DNA of 64,000 nt. Origin: Roseateles chitinivorans. GTDB lineage: Bacteria > Pseudomonadota > Gammaproteobacteria > Burkholderiales > Burkholderiaceae_C. The stretch covers positions 1-64,000 of the forward strand of contig NZ_PEOG01000007.1 of NCBI RefSeq assembly GCF_002761755.1. The letters are read 5' to 3'. The notes under the pieces are model-generated. The model had not been told where the DNA came from, did not search any database, and worked only from the letters and a program-made list of their open reading frames with translations. Both the position numbers and the translations under genes were made by a program. Below are positions 10,305 to 19,577 of the stretch, piece after piece (the stretch's first letter is position 1; every line of letters begins with the position of its first letter).

Positions 10305-11069
10305 ATGTCCGACGACGCCCCCGCCTCCCTCCCTGCCGTCCACGCTTCGCGCCGCAAGGCCCTGGTGCTGTTCTCCGGCGGCCAGGATTCCACCGCCTGC
10401 CTGGCCTGGGCGCTGGACCGCTTCGCCGAGGTCGAGACGCTGGGCTTCGACTACGACCAGCGCCATCGCGTCGAGCTGGACTGCCGCAAGACCGTGCGCG
10501 CCGAGATCGCCGCCCGATTCCCGCACTGGGCGCCCAAGCTGGGCGAGGACCACGTGCTCGACCTCGGCCTGCTGGGCCAGATCTCCGACACCGCGCTGAC
10601 GCAGGAGCGCGCGATCGAGCTCCAGGCCAACGGCCTGCCCAACACCTTCGTCCCGGGCCGCAACCTGCTGTTCCTGACCTTCGCCGCGACCCTGGCCTAC
10701 CGCCGCGGCGCGTCGGTGCTGGTCGGCGGCATGTGCGAGACCGACTTCTCCGGCTACCCCGACTGCCGCGACAACACGCTCAAGGCGCTGCAGGTGGCGC
10801 TGAGCCTGGGCCTGGACACGCCGATGACGCTGGACACGCCGCTGATGTTCCTGACCAAGGCGCAGACCTGGTCCCTGACCGAGGCGCTCGGCAGCGACGC
10901 GCTCAACGACCTGATCGTCGAGCACACGCACACCTGCTACCTCGGCGAGCGCACCACCCGCCACGCCTGGGGTTGGGGCTGTGGGCACTGCCCGGCCTGC
11001 GAGCTGCGCGCCCGGGGCTGGGACGAGTTCCAGCGCAGCCGGTCCGGCGGCGCGGCGGTGTCGCCCTGA
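10305..11069 (+). CDS. queC: 7-cyano-7-deazaguanine synthase
   Basis: Converts 7-carboxy-7-deazaguanine to preQ0 with ATP and ammonia, the last step before reduction to preQ1 in queuosine biosynthesis. The 254-residue protein has the PP-loop ATPase motif [12 protein letters not shown] near residue 25, the substrate-region [15 protein letters not shown], and the C-terminal zinc-binding cysteines in [22 protein letters not shown]. The ATG at 10305 gives the normal N-terminus plus a short leader. No other que genes and no preQ1 riboswitch are visible nearby. Confidence 0.95.
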   Translation: MSDDAPASLPAVHASRRKALVLFSGGQDSTACLAWALDRFAEVETLGFDYDQRHRVELDCRKTVRAEIAARFPHWAPKLGEDHVLDLGLLGQISDTALTQERAIELQANGLPNTFVPGRNLLFLTFAATLAYRRGASVLVGGMCETDFSGYPDCRDNTLKALQVALSLGLDTPMTLDTPLMFLTKAQTWSLTEALGSDALNDLIVEHTHTCYLGERTTRHAWGWGCGHCPACELRARGWDEFQRSRSGGAAVSP

Positions 11070-11083
11070 GCGGGACCGGCGCG

Positions 11084-11632
11084 ATGCAGTGGCATTGGAA
11101 CTGGGGGCTGTGGGCGCTGGCGGCGGTGCTGGTGTTCTGGAGCATCGGCGCCTACAACCGCGTGATGCTGCTGCGCAATGAGATCGCCCGGGCCTTCGGG
11201 CAGCTGGACGACGCGTTGACCCGGCGCTTCGCGCACGGCGACCTGCTGCTGGAGCGGCTGCGCGAGCGGCTGCCCAGCGAGCAGGCCAGCCTGGACGCGC
11301 TGGCCGCCGCGCAGGCGGACGCACGGGCGGCGACGCTGGCGGTGCGTGTCAGGCCGCATGCGGCCGATCCGGTGGCGGCGTTGGCGGTCGCCGCGGCGGT
11401 GCATGGCGCGGCGCTGACGCGGCTGGTGTCGCTGGTGGAGCATCACGCCGAACTGAGCATCGAGCCGGACCTGGCCGGCGCCGTCGATGAGCTCAAGATG
11501 ATCGAGCGCCAGCGCGCGTTCTCGCGCCAGGTGTTCAACCAGGCGGTCGAGGCCTACAACGCCGCGATCCGCCAGTTCCCCACCCGCGTGCTGATGAGCT
11601 TCGTCGGCTTCAGCGAGGCACGCAGCCTCTGA
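11084..11632 (+). CDS. LemA family protein
   Basis: 182-residue protein with one N-terminal membrane helix (about 7-24) followed by a long helical cytoplasmic or periplasmic body. The stretch YNRVMLLRNEIARAFGQLDDALTRR matches the LemA-family start of the soluble domain. It begins 14 bases after queC and is probably cotranscribed with it. Family function is poorly defined; members have been linked to envelope processes. Sequence is a divergent LemA, with a repeat-like Ala-rich middle. Confidence 0.78.
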   Translation: MQWHWNWGLWALAAVLVFWSIGAYNRVMLLRNEIARAFGQLDDALTRRFAHGDLLLERLRERLPSEQASLDALAAAQADARAATLAVRVRPHAADPVAALAVAAAVHGAALTRLVSLVEHHAELSIEPDLAGAVDELKMIERQRAFSRQVFNQAVEAYNAAIRQFPTRVLMSFVGFSEARSL

Positions 11633-11652
11633 GCCGCGGCCCCGGGCGGACC

Positions 11653-12369
11653 TCAGCCCTTCTGCTTCATCAGCGCCAGGAACTCCGCCCGCAGCGTCGC
11701 GTCCTTCAGGAAGGAGCCGCGCATGACGCTGTTGGTCATCGTCGAGTCCATGTCCTTGACGCCGCGCCAGTGCATGCAGAAATGGTCCGCGTCCATCACG
11801 ATCGCCAGGCCGTCGGGCTGGACGCGTTCCTGCAGTTCGTTGGCCAGCATCACGACGGCCTCCTCCTGGATCTGCGGGCGGCTCATGATCCATTCGGTCA
11901 GGCGCACGTACTTGGACAGGCCGATCAGGTTGGAATGCTCGCTGGGCAGCAGGCCGATCCAGACCTTGCCGATGATCGGGCACAGGTGGTGCGAGCAGGC
12001 GCTGCGCACCGTGATCGGGCCGACGATCATCAGCTCGTTCAGGCGCTCGGCGTTGGGGAACTCGGTCACCGGCGGCGGCGGCGCGTAGCGGCCGGCGAAG
12101 ACCTCCTTCAGGAACATCTTCGCGACCCGCTTGGCGGTGTCCTGGGTGTTGTGATCGCTGTCGGTGTCGATGACCAGCGCCTCCAGCACGCTCTGCATGC
12201 GCGCCTGCACCTCGGCCTGCAGCTGGTCGAGCTCCCCCGCCTCGATGAATTCGGCGATGTTGTCGTTGGCGTGGTGGCGCCGCCCGGCCTGGACCAGCCG
12301 GTAGCGGATGCGCTCCGAGGTCGGCAGCGCGGCCAGGTCCTCGGGGCTCAGGATCGGGGTGCTCGTCAT
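11653..12369 (-). CDS. folE: GTP cyclohydrolase I
   Basis: Converts GTP to 7,8-dihydroneopterin triphosphate, the entry to tetrahydrofolate and related pterins. The 238-residue protein has the zinc and active-site motif SACSHHLCPIIGKVWIG, the QERVQPDGLAIVMDADHFCMHWRGV region with the second zinc cysteine, and the typical long helical N-terminus. The ATG at 12367-12369 opens the conserved protein; a longer reading upstream is not conserved-looking. It converges with the LemA gene (20-base gap) and is divergent from rsmB. Confidence 0.96.
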   Translation of the reverse strand: MTSTPILSPEDLAALPTSERIRYRLVQAGRRHHANDNIAEFIEAGELDQLQAEVQARMQSVLEALVIDTDSDHNTQDTAKRVAKMFLKEVFAGRYAPPPPVTEFPNAERLNELMIVGPITVRSACSHHLCPIIGKVWIGLLPSEHSNLIGLSKYVRLTEWIMSRPQIQEEAVVMLANELQERVQPDGLAIVMDADHFCMHWRGVKDMDSTMTNSVMRGSFLKDATLRAEFLALMKQKG

Positions 12370-12485
12370 GAAGCCTGCGTTCTCATGGGTGACCGGCGAT
12401 TGTCGCGGCTTCCGGAGGGGATTGCGAAAGCCGGGACTTCGCCTTGCGCGGGGCCCGGTCGGGACGGGCCCACTAAACTCGCGCG

Positions 12486-13880
12486 GTGTCTTCCGTCCCC
12501 TCCCCCAAGAACGCCGCGAGCGGCGGCGCGCCACCGCTGCATCGGCTGCTGGCCAATGCGTCCGACGCGGTCCAGGCCGTCCGCGACGGCCACTCGCTGA
12601 CCGACTGGCTGTCGCGCTGCCCCGCCGAGATCCGCCCCGGCGTGCAGGCGCTGAGCTTCACCGTGCTGCGACGGCTCGGCGCCGCCCAGGCGGTGCGCGC
12701 GGTCCTCGCCCCCAAGAATCCGCCGCCGCGCGTCGACGCGCTGCTGCTGACCGCGCTGGCGCTGCTCTGGCCCGGCGAATCGGCCTATGCCGACCACACG
12801 CTGGTCGACCAGGCCGTCCATGCGGTCCGCCAGCGTGCGCCCAACAGCGCCGGCTTCGTGAACGCGGTGCTGCGCCGCTTCCTGCGCGAGCGCGAGGCGC
12901 TCGTCGTCGCCGCCGAGGCCGATCCGGTCGCCCGCTTCAACCATCCGCGCTGGTGGCAGGACCGCCTGCGTGCCGACTGGCCCGCCGCCTGGGAGAAGCT
13001 GCTGCAGGCCAACCAGCAGAAGCCGCCGATGACGCTGCGCGTCAACCCGGCCCACGGCGACCTCGACGGCTACCTCGCCCGGCTGCGCGAGGCCGGCATC
13101 GCCGCCCATCCGGCCGGTCCACTGTTCCCGCAGGCGGTGGTGCTCGACGAGCCGCGGCCGGTCCAGGCCCTGCCCGGCTTCGACGCCGGCCACGCCTCGG
13201 TGCAGGACGCCTCGGCCCAGTTGGCCGCGCCGCTGCTGCTCGGCCAGCGCCGGCCTCAAGGCCTGGCCCCCGGCGAGGACTGGCCGCTGCTCGGCGCTGG
13301 CGCGCGGGTGCTGGACGCCTGTGCCGCGCCCGGCGGCAAGACCGCCCATCTGCAGGAACTGGCCGGCAACGGCCTCGATCTGCTGGCGCTGGACGCCGAT
13401 GCGAAGCGGCTGGAGCGGGTCCGCCAGAATCTGCAGCGGCTGGGACTGGCGGGCGCGGTGCGGGCCGCCGACGCCCGCGACACCGCGGCCTGGTGGGACG
13501 GTCGCGCCTTCGACGCGATCCTGCTGGACGCGCCCTGCAGCGCCTCCGGCATCGTGCGCCGCCATCCCGATGTGCGCTGGCTGCGCCGGCCCGACGACAT
13601 CCCGGCGCTGGCGCGCATCCAGTCCGAGCTGCTGGAGGCGCTGTGGCCGCTGCTCAAGCCCGGCGGCCGGCTGCTCTACGCGACCTGTTCGGTCTTCCGT
13701 TCCGAGGGACAGGACCAGATCGACGCGTTTTTGCAACGTCATGGCGATGCGCGGTCGCGTCAGTTCGACCAGGGGGCCGGGCATCTGCTGCCGCTCGCGG
13801 ACAATGCCCCGCAGGACCTCGCGCCCGGCGCGGCGGCCGTCACCGACGGCTTCTATTACGCGCTGTTGCACAAGGCCTGA
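12486..13880 (+). CDS. rsmB: 16S rRNA (cytosine-967-C5)-methyltransferase
   Basis: Methylates C967 of 16S rRNA in the small subunit. The 464-residue protein has an N-terminal NusB-like RNA-binding domain (about 15-150) and a C-terminal SAM methyltransferase domain with motif I DACAAPGGKTAHL. The paired m5C cysteines are the catalytic Cys401 (YATCSVF, motif VI) and Cys351 (DAPCSASG, motif IV) that releases the product. It begins with GTG at 12486. It is first in the rsmB-DUF4390-ntrY-ntrX series, an arrangement conserved in Burkholderiales. One insertion near residue 255 (RRPQGLAPGED) is lineage-typical. Confidence 0.95.
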   Translation: MSSVPSPKNAASGGAPPLHRLLANASDAVQAVRDGHSLTDWLSRCPAEIRPGVQALSFTVLRRLGAAQAVRAVLAPKNPPPRVDALLLTALALLWPGESAYADHTLVDQAVHAVRQRAPNSAGFVNAVLRRFLREREALVVAAEADPVARFNHPRWWQDRLRADWPAAWEKLLQANQQKPPMTLRVNPAHGDLDGYLARLREAGIAAHPAGPLFPQAVVLDEPRPVQALPGFDAGHASVQDASAQLAAPLLLGQRRPQGLAPGEDWPLLGAGARVLDACAAPGGKTAHLQELAGNGLDLLALDADAKRLERVRQNLQRLGLAGAVRAADARDTAAWWDGRAFDAILLDAPCSASGIVRRHPDVRWLRRPDDIPALARIQSELLEALWPLLKPGGRLLYATCSVFRSEGQDQIDAFLQRHGDARSRQFDQGAGHLLPLADNAPQDLAPGAAAVTDGFYYALLHKA

Positions 13881-13910
13881 TCCCCGAACTCCTCGCTCCA
13901 TCCCGTCCGC

Positions 13911-14525
13911 GTGTCTCCGCCGTCCCGTTCCGTTCCGCTGCGTGCCTGGTGGCAGCGCCTGACCCTGGTCGGCGCGCTGCTGGTCCTGCACGGCTGGGCG
14001 CTGGCGCAAGGCGTGGCGCTGCAGCTGCTCAATGCGGAACGTGCCGAGGACGGACTGGCGGTCAGCTTCAGCACCCGCTTCGAGCTGCCCCGGCAGGCCG
14101 AGGAGGCGCTGCTCAAGGGCGTGGCGATCTACTTCGTCGCCGAGGTCCAGGTGCTGCGCAGCCGCTGGTACTGGCGCGACGCCCGGGTCGCCCAGGCCAA
14201 CCGCACCTGGCGCCTGACCTGGCAGCCGCTGACCCGGCAGTACCGGGTCAGCACCGGCGGCCTGCACCAGAGCTTCGACACCCTCGGCGAGGCGATCGCC
14301 TCGCTGCGCGGCGTCTCCGGCTGGCGCGTCGCCGACGCCAAGGAGATCGAGGACGACGGCCGCTATTACCTGGAGTTCAGCTACAAGCTGGACACCGCGC
14401 AGCTGCCCAGACCGCTGCAGATCGGCCTGGGCGGCAGCCAGGGCTGGACGCTGAGCGTCGACCGCACGCTGACGCTCACGCTCGAGGCGCCGGCCGCGCC
14501 GCCGCCCAACAAGCCGCAGCCCTGA
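13911..14525 (+). CDS. DUF4390 domain protein, exported
   Basis: 204-residue protein starting at GTG 13911, 30 bases after rsmB. The N-terminus has a basic segment and a hydrophobic helix (about 15-33), read as a signal peptide or membrane anchor. The body fits DUF4390: FELPRQAEEALLKGVAIYFVAEVQVLRSRWYWRD and LTRQYRVSTGGLHQSFDTLGEA. It always sits between rsmB and the NtrY-like kinase in related genomes, which suggests a periplasmic role linked to that two-component system, but no biochemical function is known. Confidence 0.85.
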   Translation: MSPPSRSVPLRAWWQRLTLVGALLVLHGWALAQGVALQLLNAERAEDGLAVSFSTRFELPRQAEEALLKGVAIYFVAEVQVLRSRWYWRDARVAQANRTWRLTWQPLTRQYRVSTGGLHQSFDTLGEAIASLRGVSGWRVADAKEIEDDGRYYLEFSYKLDTAQLPRPLQIGLGGSQGWTLSVDRTLTLTLEAPAAPPPNKPQP

Positions 14526-14580
14526 CCCGCGCCGCCTCGCCCTGCCCCCGCTTCCCGTGACTCAGCAAGGATCCTGACCC

Positions 14581-16824
14581 GTGACCAAGTCGGCACGCCT
14601 GGCGTGGTTGATCTCCGTGGCCGCGATCGCCGGGGCCAGCGGCATGCTGGCCTTCCTGCTGTCCATCAGCACCACCGCCCAGCGCGGCTTCCTGGAACGC
14701 CACTACATCTGGCTGTTCTGGGTGAACGTGGCGGTGGCCACCGCGCTGGTGATCGTGATCGGCGTCGCCGGCACGCGGCTGGCGCTGCGGGTCAAGCGCG
14801 GCCGCTTCGGCAGCCGGCTGCTGCTCAAGCTGGCCGGCATCTTCGCGATCGTCGGCGTCGTGCCGGGCCTGCTGATCTACACGGTGTCCTACCAGTTCGT
14901 GAATCGCAGCATCGAGAGCCTGTTCGACCAACGCCTGGCCAGCGCGCTGGAAGCCGGCCTGGCGCTGGGCCAGGACACGCTGGAGAACCTGCGGACCGAA
15001 CAGAACGCGCGCACCCGCGCCGCGGCCGAGCGCTGGGAGGACGGCGCGCTGGCACCGCTCGCGCTGGAGCGCCTGCGCGACCAGATGAACGCGCGCAGCG
15101 TCGCGCTGATCGCCGGCAACGGGCAGGTGGTGCTGTCGGCCGGCGGCGAGTCGAGCGAGATTCCCGAGCGCCCCAGCAGCACCCTGCTCGCGCAGGCACG
15201 CAACAACGGCGTCGCCTCGCGCCTGGAGGGCCTGGAGGACGAGCAGCAGGCGGTGCTGGGCGAGGCCCGCATCCGCTCGCTCGCGCTGCTTCCCAGCAGC
15301 GCGCTGCAGCTGACCAACAGCGACCGCTACCTGATGGTCATCAAGCAGATCTCCGGCAAGGTCATCAGCAACGCGCTGAACGTGTCGGCCGCCAACCAGG
15401 AGTACCTGCAGCGCTCGCTGCTGCGCGACGGCCTGCGGCGCATGTACCTCGGCACGCTGACGCTGGTGCTGATCCTGGCGGTGTTCGCGGCGCTGCTGCT
15501 GGCGGTGGCGCTGTCCAACCAGCTGGTGCAGCCGCTGCTGCTGCTGGCCGAGGGCATGCGCGAGGTCGCGACCGGCGACCTGAAGGCCAAGCCGGTGTTC
15601 CGCTCGCGCGATGAACTGGGCGGGCTGACGCAGTCCTTCGCCGACATGACCCAGCAGCTGGCCGACGCGCGGGCGCAGGTGGAGCTCAGCGTGACGCAGC
15701 TGGAAAGCGCGCGCACGCATGTGCAGACCATCCTCGACAACCTGACCGCCGGCGTGATCGTGTTCGACCGCGAGCGTCGCATCGAGACGGTCAATCCCGG
15801 CGCGACCCGCATCCTGAAGCTGCCGCTGTCGGCCTACGTCGGCCGGCCGCTGGAGGACCTGCCGGCGCTGGCGGCCTTCGGCAAGGACATCTGGCAGCGC
15901 TTCGAGCTGCAAAGCCCGGAATCCGGCGAGCGCGAGCACTGGCAGGACTCCTTCGAACTGCAGCTCGACGAGAAGACCGCGCTGACCCTGCTGGTGCGCG
16001 GTGCGCTGCTGCCGCTGGACGCTCGGCTGCTGGTCTTCGACGACATCAGCGAGGTGGTGTCGGCACAGCGCTCCGCGGCCTGGAGCGAGGTCGCGCGTCG
16101 GCTCGCCCACGAGATCAAGAACCCGCTGACGCCGATCCAGCTGTCGGCCGAGCGGCTGCAGTTCAAGCTCGAATCCAAGCTGGAGGGCACCGACCAGGCG
16201 ATGCTGGTGCGCTCCGTCGGCACGATCGTGAATCAGGTGCAGGCGATGAAGCAGCTGGTCAACGAGTTCCGCGACTACGCCCGCCTGCCGGCCGCCAAGC
16301 TCGCGCCGCTGGACCTGAACGCACTGGTGGCCGAGGTGCTGACGCTGTACGCCGAGGCGCAGGAATCGGGCCACCTGAGCGCGGACCTGGCGGTGGATCC
16401 CCCGGCGATCCTCGGCGACGCCCCGCAGCTGCGGCAGGTGATCCACAACCTCGTGCAGAACGCGCTGGACGCGGTCAGCGAGCGCCCCGACGGCCGGGTG
16501 ACCGTGCGCACGCAGAAGGCGATGAACGAGGCCGGCGAGCTCCGGGCGCTTCGGCTGGTCGTCACCGACAACGGCCACGGCTTCGCGGAGAACGTGCTGA
16601 AGCGGGCCTTCGAGCCTTACGTCACGACCAAGACCAAGGGGACCGGCCTGGGGCTGGCGGTGGTGAAGAAAATCGCGGACGAGCATGGCGCGCGCATCCG
16701 GCTGGTGAATCTCCCAGCCTCCAGCGGTGCCGATCTGCCGCCGAGCGGCGCACAAGTTTCGTTATCATTTTCAAAACTCGCGACTGCACCGAGCCCTGCG
16801 CAGGACGCGCCTCGGCCCGCGTGA
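14581..16824 (+). CDS. ntrY: NtrY-type sensor histidine kinase
   Basis: 747-residue inner-membrane kinase, GTG start. Three N-terminal helices (about 8-30, 38-62, 81-105), a periplasmic region (about 106-280), a fourth helix (about 284-306), HAMP, PAS (about 375-475), then HisKA with His510 in HEIKNPLTPIQ and HATPase_c with the N box NLVQNALDAV, G1 DNGHG and G2 GTGLGLAVVKKI. This layout is that of NtrY, which with NtrX is tied to nitrogen metabolism or redox/envelope responses in proteobacteria. It is followed after 13 bases by its regulator. The signal is not deducible here. Confidence 0.9.
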   Translation: MTKSARLAWLISVAAIAGASGMLAFLLSISTTAQRGFLERHYIWLFWVNVAVATALVIVIGVAGTRLALRVKRGRFGSRLLLKLAGIFAIVGVVPGLLIYTVSYQFVNRSIESLFDQRLASALEAGLALGQDTLENLRTEQNARTRAAAERWEDGALAPLALERLRDQMNARSVALIAGNGQVVLSAGGESSEIPERPSSTLLAQARNNGVASRLEGLEDEQQAVLGEARIRSLALLPSSALQLTNSDRYLMVIKQISGKVISNALNVSAANQEYLQRSLLRDGLRRMYLGTLTLVLILAVFAALLLAVALSNQLVQPLLLLAEGMREVATGDLKAKPVFRSRDELGGLTQSFADMTQQLADARAQVELSVTQLESARTHVQTILDNLTAGVIVFDRERRIETVNPGATRILKLPLSAYVGRPLEDLPALAAFGKDIWQRFELQSPESGEREHWQDSFELQLDEKTALTLLVRGALLPLDARLLVFDDISEVVSAQRSAAWSEVARRLAHEIKNPLTPIQLSAERLQFKLESKLEGTDQAMLVRSVGTIVNQVQAMKQLVNEFRDYARLPAAKLAPLDLNALVAEVLTLYAEAQESGHLSADLAVDPPAILGDAPQLRQVIHNLVQNALDAVSERPDGRVTVRTQKAMNEAGELRALRLVVTDNGHGFAENVLKRAFEPYVTTKTKGTGLGLAVVKKIADEHGARIRLVNLPASSGADLPPSGAQVSLSFSKLATAPSPAQDAPRPA

Positions 16825-16837
16825 ACAGTAGGCATAC

Positions 16838-17572
16838 ATGGCAACCATTCTTGTTGTTGACGACGAACTGGGCATCCGCGCCCTCTTGTCTGAAATCCTC
16901 TCGGACGAGGGGCACACGATCGAGCTCGCGGAGAACGCCCAGCAGGCGCGCGCCGCTCGCGAGCGCTCGCGGCCCGACCTGGTGCTGCTGGACATCTGGA
17001 TGCCCGACGTCGACGGCGTGACGCTGCTGAAGGAGTGGGGCAGCTCCGGCCAGCTGACGATGCCGGTGATCATGATGAGCGGCCACGGCACGATCGACAC
17101 CGCGGTCGAGGCGACCAAGTTCGGCGCGATGGCCTTCCTGGAGAAGCCGATCACCCTGCAGAAGCTGCTGCGCGCGGTCGAACAGGCGCTGGTGAAGACC
17201 TCGCCGCGCCCGGCCCCGCCGGCAGCGCCGGTGGTCGGTGTCGGTCTCAACATCGGCAACAGCTACCCCCGCCCCGAAGTGCTTCCCGCGATGGCGGCCG
17301 GCACGCTGCCGATGCCCTCGGCTGGCTTGGCGCCGGTGACGCCGCTGCCGCACCAGGGGCTGGCGTCGGAGCAGTTGTTCGAGCTGGACCGCCCGCTGCG
17401 CGAGGCGCGCGACGCGTTCGAGAAGAGCTACTTCGAATTCCACCTGGCCAAGGAGAACGGCTCGATGACCCGTGTGGCCGAGAAGACGGGGCTGGAACGG
17501 ACCCACCTGTACCGCAAGTTGAAGCAGCTTGGCGTCGATCTTTCAAGAAACAAGCGGGGCAGCGGAATTTAG
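16838..17572 (+). CDS. NtrX-like response regulator without AAA+ domain
   Basis: 244-residue regulator, partner of the preceding NtrY-type kinase. A receiver domain (1-120) has the acidic pocket DDE (8-10), phospho-acceptor Asp52 in LLDIWMPD, a conserved MSGHG and LEKP near 105. A Pro/Ala-rich linker (about 125-190) replaces the sigma-54-interacting AAA+ ATPase seen in canonical NtrX (about 450 residues). A Fis-type helix-turn-helix closes the protein (about 195-240, ending RTHLYRKLKQLGVD). It therefore should bind DNA but cannot activate sigma-54 polymerase by ATP hydrolysis. The reading frame is uninterrupted, so the short form looks native and not a deletion artefact. Confidence 0.88.
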   Translation: MATILVVDDELGIRALLSEILSDEGHTIELAENAQQARAARERSRPDLVLLDIWMPDVDGVTLLKEWGSSGQLTMPVIMMSGHGTIDTAVEATKFGAMAFLEKPITLQKLLRAVEQALVKTSPRPAPPAAPVVGVGLNIGNSYPRPEVLPAMAAGTLPMPSAGLAPVTPLPHQGLASEQLFELDRPLREARDAFEKSYFEFHLAKENGSMTRVAEKTGLERTHLYRKLKQLGVDLSRNKRGSGI

Positions 17573-17646
17573 TGTTATAGTCGCGGTCTTCGTTGTTCAG
17601 CACGAGTCGCAAGATCGGAACGACGAAGACAGAGACCCAGTCTCAT

Positions 17647-17722
17647 GGCCAAGTAGCTCAGTTGGTAGAGCAGCGGATTGAAAATCCGCGTGTCGGTGGT
17701 TCGATTCCGCCCTTGGCCACCA
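17647..17722 (+). tRNA. tRNA-Phe (anticodon GAA)
   Basis: 76 nucleotides folding as a cloverleaf: acceptor stem GGCCAAG pairs with CTTGGCC, D arm GCTC...GAGC, anticodon stem GCGGA/TCCGC with loop TTGAAAA giving anticodon GAA at 17680-17682, variable loop GTGTC, T arm GGTGG TTCGATT CCGCC (one mismatch-tolerant pair), discriminator A and an encoded CCA. It marks the boundary between core genes and the accessory island; no second copy of its 3' end is evident at the far side of the island. Confidence 0.97.
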
Positions 17723-17760
17723 GAAATTTTCTAATTGCATCGAGCACTTAGAGCGATAGA

Positions 17761-17785
17761 AGCCCAGTCAAGCGCTGGGCTTTTT
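17761..17785 (+). terminator. rho-independent terminator after tRNA-Phe
   Basis: AGCCCAG (17761-17767) pairs with CTGGGCT (17775-17781) around a 7-base loop, followed at once by a run of T. It lies 38 bases past the tRNA and should end its transcript. Confidence 0.85.
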
Positions 17786-17929
17786 CGTTTCTGATCAGTT
17801 CATGTAGCCGCTGTGTAGTGATGTGCAGCGATCTTGCGCCAGGGCGGTCAACTGATCCCCCGTGCGACGAGTTCCACTCCCGGCTGTTCGCGAGCAACGT
17901 CCGACTCGCGGACAGGCAGAATTCGACGC

Positions 17930-18724
17930 ATGACGTCCAGTTTTGTTGCGTACATTGACGAATCGGGTGACGAGGGCTTCACCTTCTTGCCGGACGGGCG
18001 AGGCAGTTCCCATTGGTTTGTTCAAACCGCCGTCGTCTATCGTCGGCCGCATGACCTCAGCGCCGTGGCTGCGCTCAAGGCGGCGCGCGCGACGCTCGGG
18101 TGGGAAGCGAAGAAGGCATTCCACTTCTGCGACATGAGGCACGAGCAACGCTTGGTGATGCTCAACGAGGTCATCAAGACGCCGTTCCGTACAGTCAGCA
18201 TCCTGAGCTACAAGCCAGACATCCCGGATCCCGAGCGGTTTCAGGCGAACAAGTGGATGCTGTACCACTATCTGACGCGCCTCCTGATTGAGAGAGTCTC
18301 GTGGCTCTGCCGAGACCACATGAGACCCGGCGAAGGCGACGGCACGGTTGATCTCATCTTCTCCGACCGAGCCGCGATGTCCTATGAAGACATTCGCGTG
18401 TACATCAACCGTCTCCGTGCGCAGGCCGGGATGGGTACGCAGGTGAACATCCACTGGCCGGCCATCAATATGGACAGCCTGCGTGCGGTCGCCCATGCAC
18501 AGCTCGCAGGACTTCAGGTGGCAGATGCCGTCGCCACCAGTACACATTACGGGGTGAAGCTGAGCCGCTTCGGAATTGCCGACCCCAGCTACCTGGCGTT
18601 GCTACGCAGGCACGCGTATCGCCATCGCGACAACTTCCGCGGCTACGGAATCAAGACCCTCACGGGCTTCGAACAGCTACAAGACAGAATGCCGCACCTT
18701 CGTGCGGCATTCCTGAATTGGTGA
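17930..18724 (+). CDS. DUF3800 domain protein
   Basis: 264-residue soluble protein. The N-terminal YIDESGDEG motif, followed by a strand containing WFVQTAVV and later DLIFSDR and INMDS...AGLQVADAVA, identifies DUF3800, a family with an RNase H-like fold and conserved acidic residues (Asp and Glu of the DESG motif, later Asp in AD). Nuclease activity is suspected for the family but is not shown. Members are common on mobile islands and near phage or defence genes. The ATG at 17930 is chosen because the protein family starts just before the YIDESGD strand. Base composition is lower in GC than the upstream core genes. A perfect 11-bp hairpin overlaps its last codons. Confidence 0.85.
   Translation: MTSSFVAYIDESGDEGFTFLPDGRGSSHWFVQTAVVYRRPHDLSAVAALKAARATLGWEAKKAFHFCDMRHEQRLVMLNEVIKTPFRTVSILSYKPDIPDPERFQANKWMLYHYLTRLLIERVSWLCRDHMRPGEGDGTVDLIFSDRAAMSYEDIRVYINRLRAQAGMGTQVNIHWPAINMDSLRAVAHAQLAGLQVADAVATSTHYGVKLSRFGIADPSYLALLRRHAYRHRDNFRGYGIKTLTGFEQLQDRMPHLRAAFLNW
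18687..18712. other. perfect 11-bp hairpin inside the DUF3800 3' end
   Basis: GAATGCCGCAC (18687-18697) is followed by loop CTTC and its exact complement (18702-18712). No T run follows, so it is not a classical terminator; it may stabilise the mRNA 3' end or attenuate it. Confidence 0.7.
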
Positions 18725-18893
18725 CAGCCCCCAGCTTCGAGGATCCCACCCATACGGGCTGCCACCTTGCGGAGGCCTCTACAAGCGCTGCGCTTGACTG
18801 TCAAGTGTGAGTATAAGGCAGCTAAACCATTTGGTGCATGCCAAGTCCGCCTTGTCGCTCAAACTATCACGAGGCGCCGCGCATAGCAGACCC

Positions 18894-19577
18894 TCAGGCA
18901 GCGGGGGTTTTGCTTGACGGTGCCGGCTGTGAGTTCGTCAGGAGGGCGGCGGCTTGCGCTGAGTCCGTTCTGGCAGCCTCGAATTGAGCATTCTCTTTAG
19001 CAAAGTGATCAACCCACCACTGCAGCCGTTGCACGAGGCTGCTGGTGCCTGGCGCGACATGTAACTCCTCAATGCCAGCGCTCCGACGGAGCGCTTGGGC
19101 CAACCTGGATGCTTCCAGCCCCAAGCCCGCGTAGCTCATCTGTCGAGCAAAAAACGTCGCGCCCTGGTCGCGCTCATGGTCCTCCTGAGCAACATCTGCG
19201 ATGCCTCGCTCATAGAAACTTTGCTCGATGGGGATACTCTGTACTCGATGCACGATCCACGACTCGATGTGGCGCCAATCAGTGCCAGTGCTCTCAGGGT
19301 CAAATGTCGGCGTCTGAATTTGCGGTACGGCGTAGGCGCTCGAGGCATCGCTAAAGTCCCCGGAGTCGCCGGCCACATCCAGACAGGCGAGCGCGAATCG
19401 ATCCAGCTTCGCAGCGAGGAGGACCTGCTGTCCTACGGCCTCACGTCGTCGCTCTTCTTGCCTCTCCTTGGCTTGCCGTCGCGCGCCCAGGTGGCTGGTC
19501 AGCCATACACCCCCTAGCGCCGCAGCCGGCCCCACCATGGCGATCCATAGGTCGTAGATGTTCTTTGCATCAGCCAT
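18894..19577 (-). CDS. hypothetical membrane-anchored protein
   Basis: 227-residue protein that I do not recognise. It has one N-terminal hydrophobic helix (about 9-30), then a charged coiled-coil segment (RRQAKERQEERRREAVGQQ, about 33-52), and a mostly helical body with many Gln, Glu and Arg. The likely topology is a membrane tether with a cytoplasmic domain. It is convergent with the DUF3800 gene, and 169 bases separate their ends. Similar small membrane-plus-coiled-coil proteins occur in islands, but there is no basis here for a function. Confidence 0.65.
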   Translation of the reverse strand: MADAKNIYDLWIAMVGPAAALGGVWLTSHLGARRQAKERQEERRREAVGQQVLLAAKLDRFALACLDVAGDSGDFSDASSAYAVPQIQTPTFDPESTGTDWRHIESWIVHRVQSIPIEQSFYERGIADVAQEDHERDQGATFFARQMSYAGLGLEASRLAQALRRSAGIEELHVAPGTSSLVQRLQWWVDHFAKENAQFEAARTDSAQAAALLTNSQPAPSSKTPAA

